NCBI GenBank assembly: GCA_023078555.1 | Contig: CM041198.1 | Span: forward strand, 10,855,874 to 10,919,873 | DNA: 64,000 nt | Direction of reading: 5' to 3' | DNA from: Ulva prolifera | Lineage: Eukaryota; Chlorophyta; Ulvophyceae; Ulvales; Ulvaceae | Shown here: positions 23,482-33,505 of the stretch, one piece after another | Position numbering within the stretch: the stretch's first letter is position 1 | How the letters are laid out: the number at the start of each line of letters is the position of its first letter | Notes under the pieces: model-generated | The model's database searches: none | Told to the model about the DNA's origin: nothing | The model's input: only the letters and a program-made list of their open reading frames with translations | Position numbers and translations under genes: made by a program

Positions 23482-24058
23482 GCTGTCGCGAGGTGACCTT
23501 CAGGATCCGAGCTACCAGCTGCTGCGGTAAGGCTTCTGAAAGACCGATGAACAGACCCTGCGACCTAGCAGTCCCAATTCATCATAACGAACACAGCGTG
23601 GCAAGCTCTGTCTTACATGACATTTGTAAACGCAGACTACCGAATTTCATGTTGGATTTCTACGTCGGTGACTGCAGGCATTCCCCACAGCCGGGGACTT
23701 TGCACAGTGTGACAGCTGCTCCCTCGTCACACTGTCGCATTGGCGTGTGCACACCCTCGGTTGCGACGTGTGTGCTGCGGACCGAACAGGTGATACGTAA
23801 AGAGCTGCACCACCTCATAGTTCCTGTAGCCACCAGTCGAATCATGCATCCACTACTTCCTCATACAGCACGTACTATCTCGACCTATCTTGAAGCGCTG
23901 GCGCACGTGCAGGGGACGAGGACTCGCCCAGGGGCTCGGTGTGATCGCGTTGGGTATCTAAGGGGGAATACCGGCACGCATCCGCGATCGCTGGGTCGAC
24001 ACGCACTCGTAATGCTGAACGCAGTCCACCGACATCCTAGCGCTCGGACAGCGTCAGT
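23482..24058. other. Intergenic region between divergent genes
   Basis: About 580 bases separate CWC15 (minus) and the membrane protein (plus). A plus-strand open frame (23364-24062) crosses it but has no family resemblance. An upstream exon of the membrane protein could lie here. No promoter motif is distinct enough to call. Confidence 0.35.
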
Positions 24059-26099
24059 ATGAATCCAGTATACCTTTCATTACGTCTTCTAGCATGGATC
24101 GGTGCCGCAACAGTCCAAGCGATCCGAATCGGGGCGTTCGCGTCAAGTCAATCCTCAGTGCCCAGCATCACGTACATGATCGCCGGTAACACGTGCTTGT
24201 TTGCGATCAGAGACATATTGTTGCTGACATATGAGACCGAAGCAGACAGCATGACCCACCCATCACTACCATTGGGCCTGGTGTTAAGCCTGGCCAACGG
24301 TCTCGTGGACGCGTTTTTCATGGTGCGAGTCTCGGCCTGCGGGAAGTACCGTACAATACTACAAGGCCTGCAAAGGCCCGTATCGTTTCTGCCTATCAGG
24401 TTCTGGCCCTCAAGCACTCAATTCATCTGCAGGCAATCTTGCTGTTCATATCCAGTGGCTATTGGTACGCCACACCCTTCTGCATGGCCACCATCAATGC
24501 GGTAACAGCCGTAGCTGCTGTTACGGCTTCTATCTGTAAGATGTGCCTTACAAGCAATGCGACATGTCTCTCGAATGACCCTTTGCTATGCTGTGCAGCA
24601 TAACAACGCACATTCTCTGCGAGCTTCCAAGTCTCACGTTCGTTTTACCAGCATTGTTCTTCTTGGCTTCAGTGGTGCGCTCCACAATTGAGTGAGCTTT
24701 CTGCATCATCGGCTGCAACAGCAATGTTGAAGATCCTGTCAAAGCCGCACCGCGGTGCTCAAGCACTGGACAGGATGGATGCGCTGTTCATTCTCAGATG
24801 CGTGTGATCATTGTCCGTCCTAGTTTGTTTCGCTGGGAGCGAAGTTCATCATGTTGGCATCTTATACTGTTCAAGCTGATCTGATCGATACTGTGCAGAC
24901 GTTTGCATGGGTACCTCAGCTTGTAGACTTGACTCTGGGATCTTCTTCCTGGGAACTGAAACTGGCTGTGGCAGCTGGATTTGTCCAAGCGATTATAGCA
25001 GTGATGGCCTGGATGTCAGTCATTGAGAACTCTGAGAATATCGCAAAGCAGCTAGATGAGATTGCACCTAGAACAGAGCAGGAGGAAGGTTCGTCTTGCT
25101 ACCTGTGCTTCACAGTGTCTGTGCTTGGCTCATGCAGGCTGTGAATCCCAAGCACAATCGAAAGTATGCTTTGTGGTATGCTGTGTGACCATTATTCGCC
25201 ACTCATCAAGAGTTACCAAACACACACACGAGAAAGAGTGGCACAAACTTGCTGCAGCCGACGCTGCGGGTCAATTTTCAATCTCTGATTCCGTAGAAGA
25301 TGGCCCTGATGGGTTTCAGCCAGTGGCTGAGCATGTCGCGACCGTTGCGGAGGAGGTTGAACGCTCCCAGCAGGCAGCCCTGATGCGCCGTTTCAAGATT
25401 GCTGTCACGGTGTACATGATCGCTTTCGTTGCTGCATTCTTTGTACCCGCCTATGGTGAAGACAAGGACGAGTCGCAGGTCATTCTTGCCCTGTGGAACG
25501 CAGTTTTGCTGCTGTTCTTGCTTTCACTGGCTTGGGTGTTCCGCACCAGGGATGATGCTAATCCGTACATGTATGTTGGCGAAGACGAGGCTCAGAATGT
25601 ACACCTGGATACGCGGGTACGCTATCTGAGCATGAGTGCAATGCTCACATCTGTCACTGTCGGTATCCTTGATGTGCTATTGGTACATTCAATGGCCAAT
25701 CATGCGCATGGCTGCCATTCCCTATGAGGCATTGGTCAGAGGAGAAGTAATGAGTTTGGGAAACTGTAACTCCACTGCAATTGCAACCCTATGGCGGTGG
25801 TAGGACTGTACAGAAAACCTTGATATCTCCATGCTTCACAACCTGTGCAGATTGAACTGCAAGGCATGCCGGTGATACCTGAAGAAGATGGCCTGGGTAG
25901 CCTGCAAGAGAGTCTTGGACTGGAAGAGCAAGAGGCAGCTGCTTTGTCTCCCAAATCTCCGGCAGTGAGTTCTGCCTCGCCCAAGTCGTCTTTGAATCCC
26001 CCCAAAGCAGCAAATTCATCAAACGGAAAGTCCAAACAGCCTCTGCAGGGTGTGCCAAACAATATGAACACCATGCTAGAGGATCCTAAAGTAGACTAA
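24059..26099 (+). CDS. Multi-pass membrane protein, possibly GOST/lung-7TM-like
   Basis: About six exons encode a protein with seven or eight hydrophobic segments. Exon 1 (24059-24322) ends GLVDAFFM before a GTGCGA donor. Exon 2 starts at 24400 (VLALKHSIHLQAILLF). A short exon near 24630 may add FVLPALFFLASV. Another starts near 24899 with TFAWVPQLVDL and includes AVAAGFVQAIIAVMAW. An exon of about 25230-25620 contains RRFKIAVTVYMIAFVAAFF and VILALWNAVLLLFLLSLAWV, followed by FRTRDDANPYMYVGEDEA. The last exon (about 25850-26099) is a Ser/Pro-rich cytosolic tail. The paired helices followed by 'R...NPY...ED' resemble the end of GOST-type proteins (GPR107/TMEM87), which are Golgi-localised. The expected lumenal domain was not found, so family and start are tentative. 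Confidence 0.5.
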
Positions 26100-26371
26100 C
26101 ATGAGCCAGCACACGTGCAGACGCTCTGTTAAATCGGGCAAACACAGCTCGTTATCAACAAAGTGTAGTCTGACGTACTTTGCCTGGCGAGCGCTTGTCC
26201 CAACAGAACCCTAGGTCATCACAGCGAGTCACGATGAGATTCATACCAAAAGCTGTGCACTCGTGCACTAGCTGTTCCAGGTGCCCGTACAGTTGCAGAT
26301 ATAGTGTAACTTTACACGTCAGCCTGATCACACTAAAGTGATTTCCAGAGCCTGGTTTGGGTGTTGACAAT

Positions 26372-27488
26372 CTATAGATCAAGCCAATCTTCAAGGTCAG
26401 CTTTTATATGGTCAGATCGAGCAGTGGGGCGAGACGTCGACCCTGGGGAGCGAGTCTTGGGCATTGATTGTCTGGACTGATGCGGCGTCAGCGTTTGAGC
26501 TGCAGGACAAGGCTGGTGACCCAGGGCGGGGCCGCTGCTGGCCACCCTGTTTGTGGGGGGAGGCGCATGTGAATTAGACGAAGATGCCAGGAGCCGGTCA
26601 AGATCGTCCTCCATGTCATTTTCCATCGCTTCAGTCGCGCCCTTGCTAGGGCGGGGTAATGCTGCTGCAGGGGTAGGCTGTGAAGTCCTGCGGTGTCCCA
26701 CAGCACTACCCGATGGATCGCAAGATGGTTGATGTTGTGCAGTTGGTAGCCTCGATGTTGCTAATGTATATCTTGAGCGTGGGCTGGGAATGGCACTGGG
26801 TCGACCATAATTTGGTTCAAGTCGCGCTGCATGAGACGGCATTGCGTGGCCGGAGTCGCCATTGCCAGGCGAGCTCATCCTCGTGCCCAGCACTGCAGTC
26901 TGTGGGAGCTCAGGCGCGACAGACGGATGCACACCCGATATCAAGTGTTCTGGGCACTGCTGCAGCTGATCAATCAACATTCTCAGGTCCAAATTGGCCT
27001 ACATACGACCTCAATTTAGGTTCGGCCCTACACCGGACAGCACGTGGTCATTGATGCTTTTCAACAACACTCCAACAACATCGACGAAACCACACCACGT
27101 CATATTGATCCGAATGAGAGTTGACTGTGCCCTGCTGAACCAGAGACTCGAGCATTGCAGCATGGCGGTGGTATCTGGACGATTCCTGTGCAGTCCAGGC
27201 TGTATCTAGCAATGATTGGAGATCTAGGTGATCAGACATTGCAGTGTCCTCATCTTGTGTTTTCACTGAACTCGGACCTTCTGGCTGATCCCTTAAGGGC
27301 TGTTTTGGTCCTGCTTTGACGTGGCATTGCTGTAAGGTGCCTCCCGAGCGTCCTCCATTCCTCTGCGCGGGTTTGCGTGATTGCGACAGCTTATACTTTG
27401 CTCTACTGAAATCCTTGCTAGACAGATCCATGTTGACGATGTCGATTGGAAGCGGTCTTGGAAATGGTGAGCGTTGAAGCATACGCAC
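26372..27488 (-). CDS. Aven-like protein (tentative)
   Basis: At least two exons are proposed. The first (from 27488 or an internal Met near 27431) is basic and Gly/Arg-containing (MDLSSKDFSRAKYKLSQSR, RNGGRSGG). The second starts after an AG acceptor near 27002 with ANLDLRMLIDQLQQCPEHL. It continues through a Pro/Ser-rich linker with MENDMEDDLDRLLAS and ends ADLEDWLDL at 26372. An 'LxxLLxxL' acidic motif plus a terminal 'LEDWLD' is the layout of Aven, a cell-death and ATM regulator in animals. The resemblance rests on short motifs in disordered sequence, so it may be a different regulator with the same ending. The exon junction was not resolved. Confidence 0.4.
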
Positions 27489-27878
27489 GCCAGCTGAGCG
27501 CTGTGATCACGGCGACAACTTCGTCGGCATGCCAACTGTGATAGCTCGCTGGTTATGATCCGCATGCCCAGTGCGGCAGCATCTGAGAATACAATAAATG
27601 TTGTCTTCGTGGCCACGCGTGTGGAGCAAAACGCATGCATGGACGAGGCATATCTAGATAGCTCGACCGTGCACAGGACAATCTACCCCTCAGAAATACT
27701 GTGAAGCGATAGACCGGCACCAGAACCCCCCGTGCATGCCGTGAGTGCATTTCGCAGTCACACAAAGCACGTCGTCGACACTGGCGTTTGTGGACGATGT
27801 TGGGTGTTGGCTTACGAGCACGGGCGGTGTTCTAGTTGGTGTGCAGCGCGGTGCATGCACAGATGTATGTAGGTACTG
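27489..27878. other. Intergenic DNA, start of the gene-poor block
   Basis: No coding content is recognised. This begins a repeat-rich, gene-poor stretch that runs to about 35.4 kb. Confidence 0.4.
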
Positions 27879-28025
27879 ACGAAGGAAGGAGGCCGGGCAT
27901 GCCACCGGTTCTCGGAATCCATTCCCAAGCAGATTCACGCTTTCATGGTACTAGGCCGGGCACGAGCTCGCACCACAGCCCTACCGGTATGCATGTAGTT
28001 ACAAAGGACAGAGGCCGGGCATGCT
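27879..28025 (+). repeat. Interspersed repeat copy
   Basis: A copy of the family found in the 15.8-16.3 kb intron, in the opposite orientation. It reads AGGCCGGGCATG, CGGTTCTCGGAATCCA, CATGGTACTAGGCCGGGCAC, CACCACAGCCCTACCGG and CATGTAGTTACAAAGGACAG, and then begins a second unit. Confidence 0.85.
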
Positions 28026-28429
28026 CGCGATCGCAGATACCATCGCAGGAGGCAAGTGTCTATAGTAGACTACTCATTTACCATTTCCGTGCCCGACCAT
28101 TAGGGGCAAATGCGCTGCACACGAGAAACTATACAAGCGTCTCCAAAATTTTAAAGGAGAGAAAATTTTCTCTGAGGAGAGAAATTTTTCTCTTTAAACG
28201 CAGGCACCTATAGCTTCACAAGGAAGCAGCTAGGCATCAAGCACGCAGCCCATCGTCTCACGAACATCAAAGCTGTTGCAGCAAACAGCGCTTGCTTACG
28301 TCCAGCAGAAACCACCTTCTCCAGCGGCGCCATAGTTCAGAGAGCGGGATATTGTAGCGCATTCGCATGGGATCGTAACTTCCACACTGGGAACTTGTAT
28401 GCAGCAGCCGGATACCGACAGAATGCAGG

Positions 28430-28529
28430 GTATGCAAGTATTTGCAAAGGACAGAGGCCGGGCATGAAGCCAGTTCTCGGAATCCACTCGCAAACCCACT
28501 CTCACGCATTCATCGCACTAGGCCGGGCA
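28430..28529 (+). repeat. Interspersed repeat, left half of an interrupted copy
   Basis: Starts with the ATTTGCAAAGGACAGAGGCC word and runs through TTCTCGGAATCCACTCGC to CACTAGGCCGGGCA, where the copy stops. Its continuation is found at 29818, after about 1.29 kb of unrelated DNA. Confidence 0.8.
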
Positions 28530-29817
28530 ATTGCAAGGGGGTCATGCACGATATGGTCCCAGTGTGGGCGCGCATCAAAACGGCCGAATTTTCATGATTT
28601 GGGACAACTTCGAGTATGGTGATCAGTGTTTGGGGACTCGTACTGAGCGATCTCGGCTGTGGGGACTCTCCCCATCCCAGGCCCCTATTTTGGCGAATAA
28701 TGGCGGTTCTCCCGAAACGTCGGCATTCGTTGAGCTTTTCCCGCCCAAACGCACGTCATTGATCACAATGCAGTGACAACACAGAAAAGTCACTATGATA
28801 GTGTACATTGGCGATATTTGCACTGTTGCGACTTCTGTGGGTGATGTGGTCGTCGTGACAGCTGAGCAGACCTCGACGCACTGCAATGACATGGCTTCGT
28901 GTCCACGCAGTGGGCAACAGATATTATACGATGGTGTGCAAGACGTATCCGGTGCCTATATATTAGGTGGAGCCTGTGTCGGCCTTGGAATTTCAGGGAG
29001 TCGAGTCGTAGGAGTCGTTAATGCAGTGGTGGCGCGACCAGTCGAGGAGCCAAACGAGGTGAATGTCGTGGCTACACGCAATTGTGGTTTCGAGAGTTCA
29101 TCTATGAGGTCCGAGGTGTTTCTGCGGGGGACGTATACTGATTGAACAGCTGGCATCGCACAACACCACAGCATACGATGGACAGCTCTGATCAAACCAA
29201 ACTACAAAGGCATAGGACGTGAACAGCAATGGCCGTGAATAACAAGCACGGTAGCTGCAAGAGCTATCTCAACCGATTGCAACACCCGGACTTGCATTAC
29301 ACGTGAGTCCACAGATTCAAGTTGGGTAGGCTACTGGTAGGCTGACCAGCTGCACCTCGCCGGGGGGAAATCACATCCCGGAACTGTCAACACGACCACG
29401 GTTCCGCACAATAGTTGTATTTGAGAGTCCCAGTGTCAACAGATATCACATGAAGGTATGCTGACCACGATTTGCCTCGGAGTTTGGAAAAGGGCACGCA
29501 GAGACGCAAAATAATATCAAGGAAGGCTATATGCCAGTAAAACATCAAAAGATGCATCATAGAACGAGTTTGGGGACGGTTGGTGAAGAATGTCGAGGTT
29601 TGGGGAACAAAACGCGGATTTGGGGGTACTCCCCACGGGAATAGCCAAAATCGGCGACTTTGGGCTATTCTTCCCAAACCTCCGAGATGAATCAGCCATT
29701 CTGTTCATTTAACCTAAATAATACTTAAAGTGTTCCCCAATCGATCAAAATCGTCGTCGATTTCGCGCGCCCTCACTGGGACCACTTCGTAGCGGGAGTG
29801 GTCATGCATGACCCCCT
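28530..29817. mobile_element. hAT-like non-autonomous DNA transposon
   Basis: The ends are imperfect inverted repeats. Reading inward, the left end has AGGGGGTCATGCACGA, then TGGTCCCAGTGTGGGCGCGC; the right end, reverse-complemented, has AGGGGGTCATGCATGA, then TGGTCCCAGTGAGGGCGCGC. Similarity continues for roughly 60 bases more. The element splits a copy of the interspersed repeat, and GCCGGGCA is present on both sides (28522-28529 and 29818-29825), as expected of an 8-base target duplication. Six extra bases (attgca) intervene on the left, so the exact end is uncertain. No transposase is recognised; the 116-residue frame at 28795-29145 is Val-rich and matches nothing known. Confidence 0.7.
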
Positions 29818-29885
29818 GCCGGGCACGAGCTCGTACCATAGCCCGGCCAGTAATTCCAACCAAAGATTGAAGCCCCGCACGGAGC
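29818..29885 (+). repeat. Interspersed repeat, right half of the interrupted copy
   Basis: Begins GCCGGGCACGAGCTCG and continues with ACCATAGCCCGGCCAG and AAGATTGAAGCCCCGCAC. This is the part of the repeat missing from the copy ending at 28529. Confidence 0.8.
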
Positions 29886-30353
29886 ACACAAGCATTCCCT
29901 TTGCACAACGCCACACTCAGCCGGCGCACTGTGTTCGTCACATACCATGGTCCACCACTGCACACCGAGACGAAACCTCCGCCAGCCGATTCAAATGCGC
30001 AATAGCAGGCAGCCCCAACCTACCATGCGTCTCATACGACAACAACACAAACTCATATGCATGAGGGTCGTACGCACGATATGCATTGCGTTTCTGCACA
30101 TCCCGAACCGCCGCAACAAACCCGTCCTAGGTGTGAGCTCATGAGCCGCCCCGCTGCGATAGGTACCAGCACAGGGGTTCACGACCGACACATCCCCTAT
30201 GCACAAACGGTCATCAGGCGGCACAAACATCATGTCCCCCACGTTCTCGCGGGCCATCGTCGTGAGCACCTCCGCTTGCGCGGCAGCGGCCTGCACCCAA
30301 GGCCTTGCCGCACCCTGGCCACTTCACACCACCGCCACACCCGGCGCCGCAGC
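29886..30353. other. Unassigned intergenic DNA
   Basis: GC-rich sequence with only short overlapping frames. No gene or repeat was recognised. Confidence 0.4.
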
Positions 30354-30713
30354 TTGATGTCACAATGCATGCGCCTGCGGGCAGCAGCGTGGTGACAGGT
30401 GAACCCATGCACGATCGATCTGCGGATCAGGTGCAGGGGTAAGCCGCCAGTAGGATTGTCCCAGAGTATACTATAGTGAGGGAGATCCTGCGAGGATCTC
30501 CCGCCGTAATCTTGACTATTCAGTGTGCATACATGGCTGTGCACACAGAGAGCGGTAACCATTGTTCTCACTGTTTCACGGTACTAACAGTATCCGATCT
30601 CTCCCTTCGCATTCCTCGGTTCTACCTCTGTGCGCAGCAGGTATGGAATGCTGGTTACCTGACCCGACTTAAGACTGCGCGTCTGACCTGCAGATAGAGA
30701 ACATTTCTGACAC
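30354..30713 (+). repeat. Outer inverted repeat, left arm
   Basis: About 360 bases pair with the reverse complement of 33142-33505. Shared words include CACAATGCATGCGCCTGC, GGGCAGCAGCGTGGTGACAG, CTCACTGTTTCACGGTACTA and GTTCTACCTCTGTGCGCAGC. By eye, identity is roughly 75-80%. Confidence 0.85.
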
Positions 30714-30769
30714 CTGCGCGGCGTCCAGCGCGGGTCGCCCCACACGGGCGCTTTGCACAGCGTCGCACG

Positions 30770-30871
30770 TATACATGTAGTTATAAAGGACAGAGATCGG
30801 GCATGGGGCCTTTTCGCGGAATCCACTCACAAATCCGCTCACTCATTCATTGCACTAGGCCGGGCACGAGC
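30770..30871 (+). repeat. Interspersed repeat copy
   Basis: A further copy of the 15.8 kb/27.9 kb family: ACATGTAGTTATAAAGGACA, then CGGAATCCACTCACAAATCC and CACTAGGCCGGGCACGAGCG. It lies between the outer and inner left arms of the nested inverted repeats. Confidence 0.8.
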
Positions 30872-31036
30872 GATTGCATAGCCGTACTGATTTGGAATGT
30901 GTGGGTCTGAGTTGGTTGCGTGTGGTGCCCTTGTTTGTGTTTGCCGTGCTACCTGCCTATCTGGCTTTGTCCTTGAACACAAAGGACGTTGTCACTGTGT
31001 CCACAGACATGAAGAACGCCTGAAACATGATATCTG

Positions 31037-31313
31037 TTGTGAAAGTGCCTCGTAGCGCACAAGGCATGTGCACATGCGGATGCACGCACGGGGTGACACG
31101 TGGCAGTCACGAGCCCGCGAAAGAAGACACATTCCAGCTCTCTGTATAGGTCGAACAAGGTCATGGTTCAAGTATCTGACTCAGATACTGACCATGCAGG
31201 TGTGATCCCAGATCTCAGGCGTCATGTGCTAAGTACTCCGCACACATACTTAACATTTCGCCCAACTAAACTTACGGTATGACGCTTCCACTCGCGCTTG
31301 CATTCGAACAATA
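31037..31313 (+). repeat. Inner inverted repeat, left arm
   Basis: About 277 bases match the reverse complement of 32053-32330 at roughly 93% by eye. The arm begins GTTGTGAAAGTGCCTCGTAG and ends near CATTCGAACAAT. Long identical runs include stretches around AGGTCGAACAAGGTCATGG and TCATGTGCTAAGTACTCCGC. Confidence 0.92.
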
Positions 31314-32052
31314 TCCCGCGAGGCGATGGAGGGGCAGTAAGAAGAGTCCCGCACATACGCCCAGGAGAGACTTGCCGGCAAGCCTTTGCATAGACGAGTA
31401 TGCCCGTCGGAGGCCGGAAGTCGCCTCTTTAGCTGTTCTCCCGCATGAGCACGGGAGCCCGCTGATCGATTTGAAAGATATCAGTTCAGGGCTTCGGAAC
31501 AACACTGACTTGCGAAAGTGCGACCCCCTGGGGCCGCCCTTGCTTGCACTCGCCTATCTCCCCGCACGGAAGCAGGCGCTGCGATTTGCCCCGGGAGCCC
31601 TGGTCACATGCCCTGACGATACGTTTTTCGGGGCGAAGCAGAGGAAACGGCGAAATTATAATCATCTTTCGGCACGCATGCAATTGCCTGACAAAACTCG
31701 TCAGCTGCTATGCCCCAGACAAAGTGTTACAAGGATAAAGGTGGCAAGGCGGGTAGCACCGCGAAAGAAGCAAGCAAAGGAAGCACACACCCAGATAACC
31801 ACGCATGCAGCACACCCAAGTCCCGCCACGTTCTCATCAAACGACACAGATCCGCAGACCGCCAAGTACATACCCCCACACGAAAATCAACACAAACACA
31901 GTGCCCCAAGCACAACGCCGCAAACTTAACGCCCCAAAGACAACCACACCATATTCAACACCTCAATGCCTGTCGCCTCACGATGGGACCACGCCCAACA
32001 CACTGCCGCCCAAGGCCGCCCATGCGGGCCGCTCGACTGCCGGGGGCCACCC
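31314..32052. other. Spacer between the inner inverted-repeat arms
   Basis: About 740 bases unlike the arms. Its first 400 bases are open on both strands, and a plus-strand frame of 216 codons (31279-31929) starts within the left arm. That frame matches no family I recognise, and its second half is compositionally biased (His/Pro/Thr-rich). It may be captured DNA or a decayed coding segment. Confidence 0.4.
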
Positions 32053-32330
32053 ATTGTTCAATTCAAGCGCAAGTGGAAGTGTCATAGCATAAGTCTAGTT
32101 GGGCGAAATGTTAATTATGTGTGCGGAGTACTTAGCACATGACGCCTGAGATCCGGGATCACACCTGCATGGTCAGAATCTGAGTTACATTCTTGAACCA
32201 TGACCTTGTTCGACCTATACAGAGAGTTGGAATGTGTCTTGTCATTCGCGGGATGGTGATTGCCACGTGTCACCCCATGCGTGCATCCGCATGTGCACAT
32301 GCCTTGTGCGCTACGAGGCACTGTCACAAC
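32053..32330 (-). repeat. Inner inverted repeat, right arm
   Basis: Reverse-complement partner of 31037-31313. The outer edge ends AGGCACTGTCACAAC. No matching target-site duplication was seen outside the two arms. Confidence 0.92.
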
Positions 32331-33141
32331 ACCCAGGCCCCAACTTCACCCTCAGACCCACACTGCACCCTGCCAGCCCGGCCCACCACCTCGCAGCCCC
32401 GCAGGCCCGCGCTGCAACGCACCCAGGTCGATGCGGTGCCCAAGCCGTCCCCCCGTCCCTGCAAATGCCGACGAAGTCGTCCCGCACGCAAACCGGAGCC
32501 GGCTGCCCTGGAGTCAGAGGCCATTGGTCGGTGTCGTCAAGACACCCAGACAAAGTGTGCCACGTCGTAGCGCAGGTGAAGGCCACAATCGCAGCCGACG
32601 GGATCCTCGGCACGTCATGGCACCCCGGTCTGCACACGTATACATGCCTTTGTTATAAGCAAGGACCTATGCGCAGCATTCATCAAGCTAGCTAGTGGGC
32701 TACAGAGCCGTTACCTGTGGAGCACTCAGGTCGTACGTCGGCAATGCACAGATCAGGGGATGTACTGTAATGCAGTGAGGCAATACAGGAACCACGTAAG
32801 ACTGTAAGAGAATGGTCACAATAGACTTGGAGGCACATGACTATATGCCACCGATTAGTCAAGTCTACGGCGGTCATAATCACAGTGACCGCACACAATC
32901 CTCAAATGGATTGTGCTGGATTATGCTCATGCATATATTCATGCATATGTCCTAACATAACATGAGTTGGGCCCGTGGCCACCACACTCATGTGCGTACT
33001 TGCACGTCATGCATTGTGTCCCAAGATGGACCTCATTTATGACAGCCTTCATTCAGGCTCGCGTGAGACGTCGCATCCAGCGCAGCAAGGAGCTCATCGG
33101 CAACTCCATCAGGGTGCAGCTGCCGGGTGGACGGTCATGTA
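32331..33141. other. Unassigned DNA between inner and outer right arms
   Basis: No gene is recognised. It does not mirror the corresponding left-hand stretch (30714-31036), so the two inverted pairs were not formed as one simple palindrome. Confidence 0.4.
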
Positions 33142-33505
33142 CTGTCAGAAAGGCTATCTGTCGCAGGTCAGACACGCAGTCTTATGTCAAGTCAGGAAAC
33201 CAGCATCTCATACCTGCTGCGCACAGAGGTAGAACCAGAGAGATGCAAGGGGAGACAGAGTACAGCTAGTACCGTGAAACAGTGAGAAAGAAGGTTACAG
33301 ATCTCAGTGTGCACATGCTTATATGCACACTGAACACTCAACGCTCAAGGTTACGACGGGAAACCCTCGCGGGATCTCTCTCGCTACATCGAGACAATCC
33401 CGACTGGCGGCTTACCCCTACACTGTGATCCGCGGATCATCCGTGCATGGGTGCACCTGTCACCACGCTGCTGCCCGCAGGCGCATGCATTGTGACATGT
33501 ACATC
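33142..33505 (-). repeat. Outer inverted repeat, right arm
   Basis: Partner of 30354-30713 in opposite orientation. It ends GGCGCATGCATTGTGACATG, mirroring the start of the left arm apart from a short insertion. Confidence 0.85.

Noticed and set aside
23364..24062. 232-codon plus-strand frame upstream of the membrane protein
   Set aside because: It overlaps CWC15 exon 1 on the opposite strand and has no domain resemblance. At most a small part could be an upstream exon.
28795..29145. 116-codon frame inside the hAT-like element as a transposase
   Set aside because: It is too short and Val-rich, with no zinc finger, catalytic or dimerisation motif.
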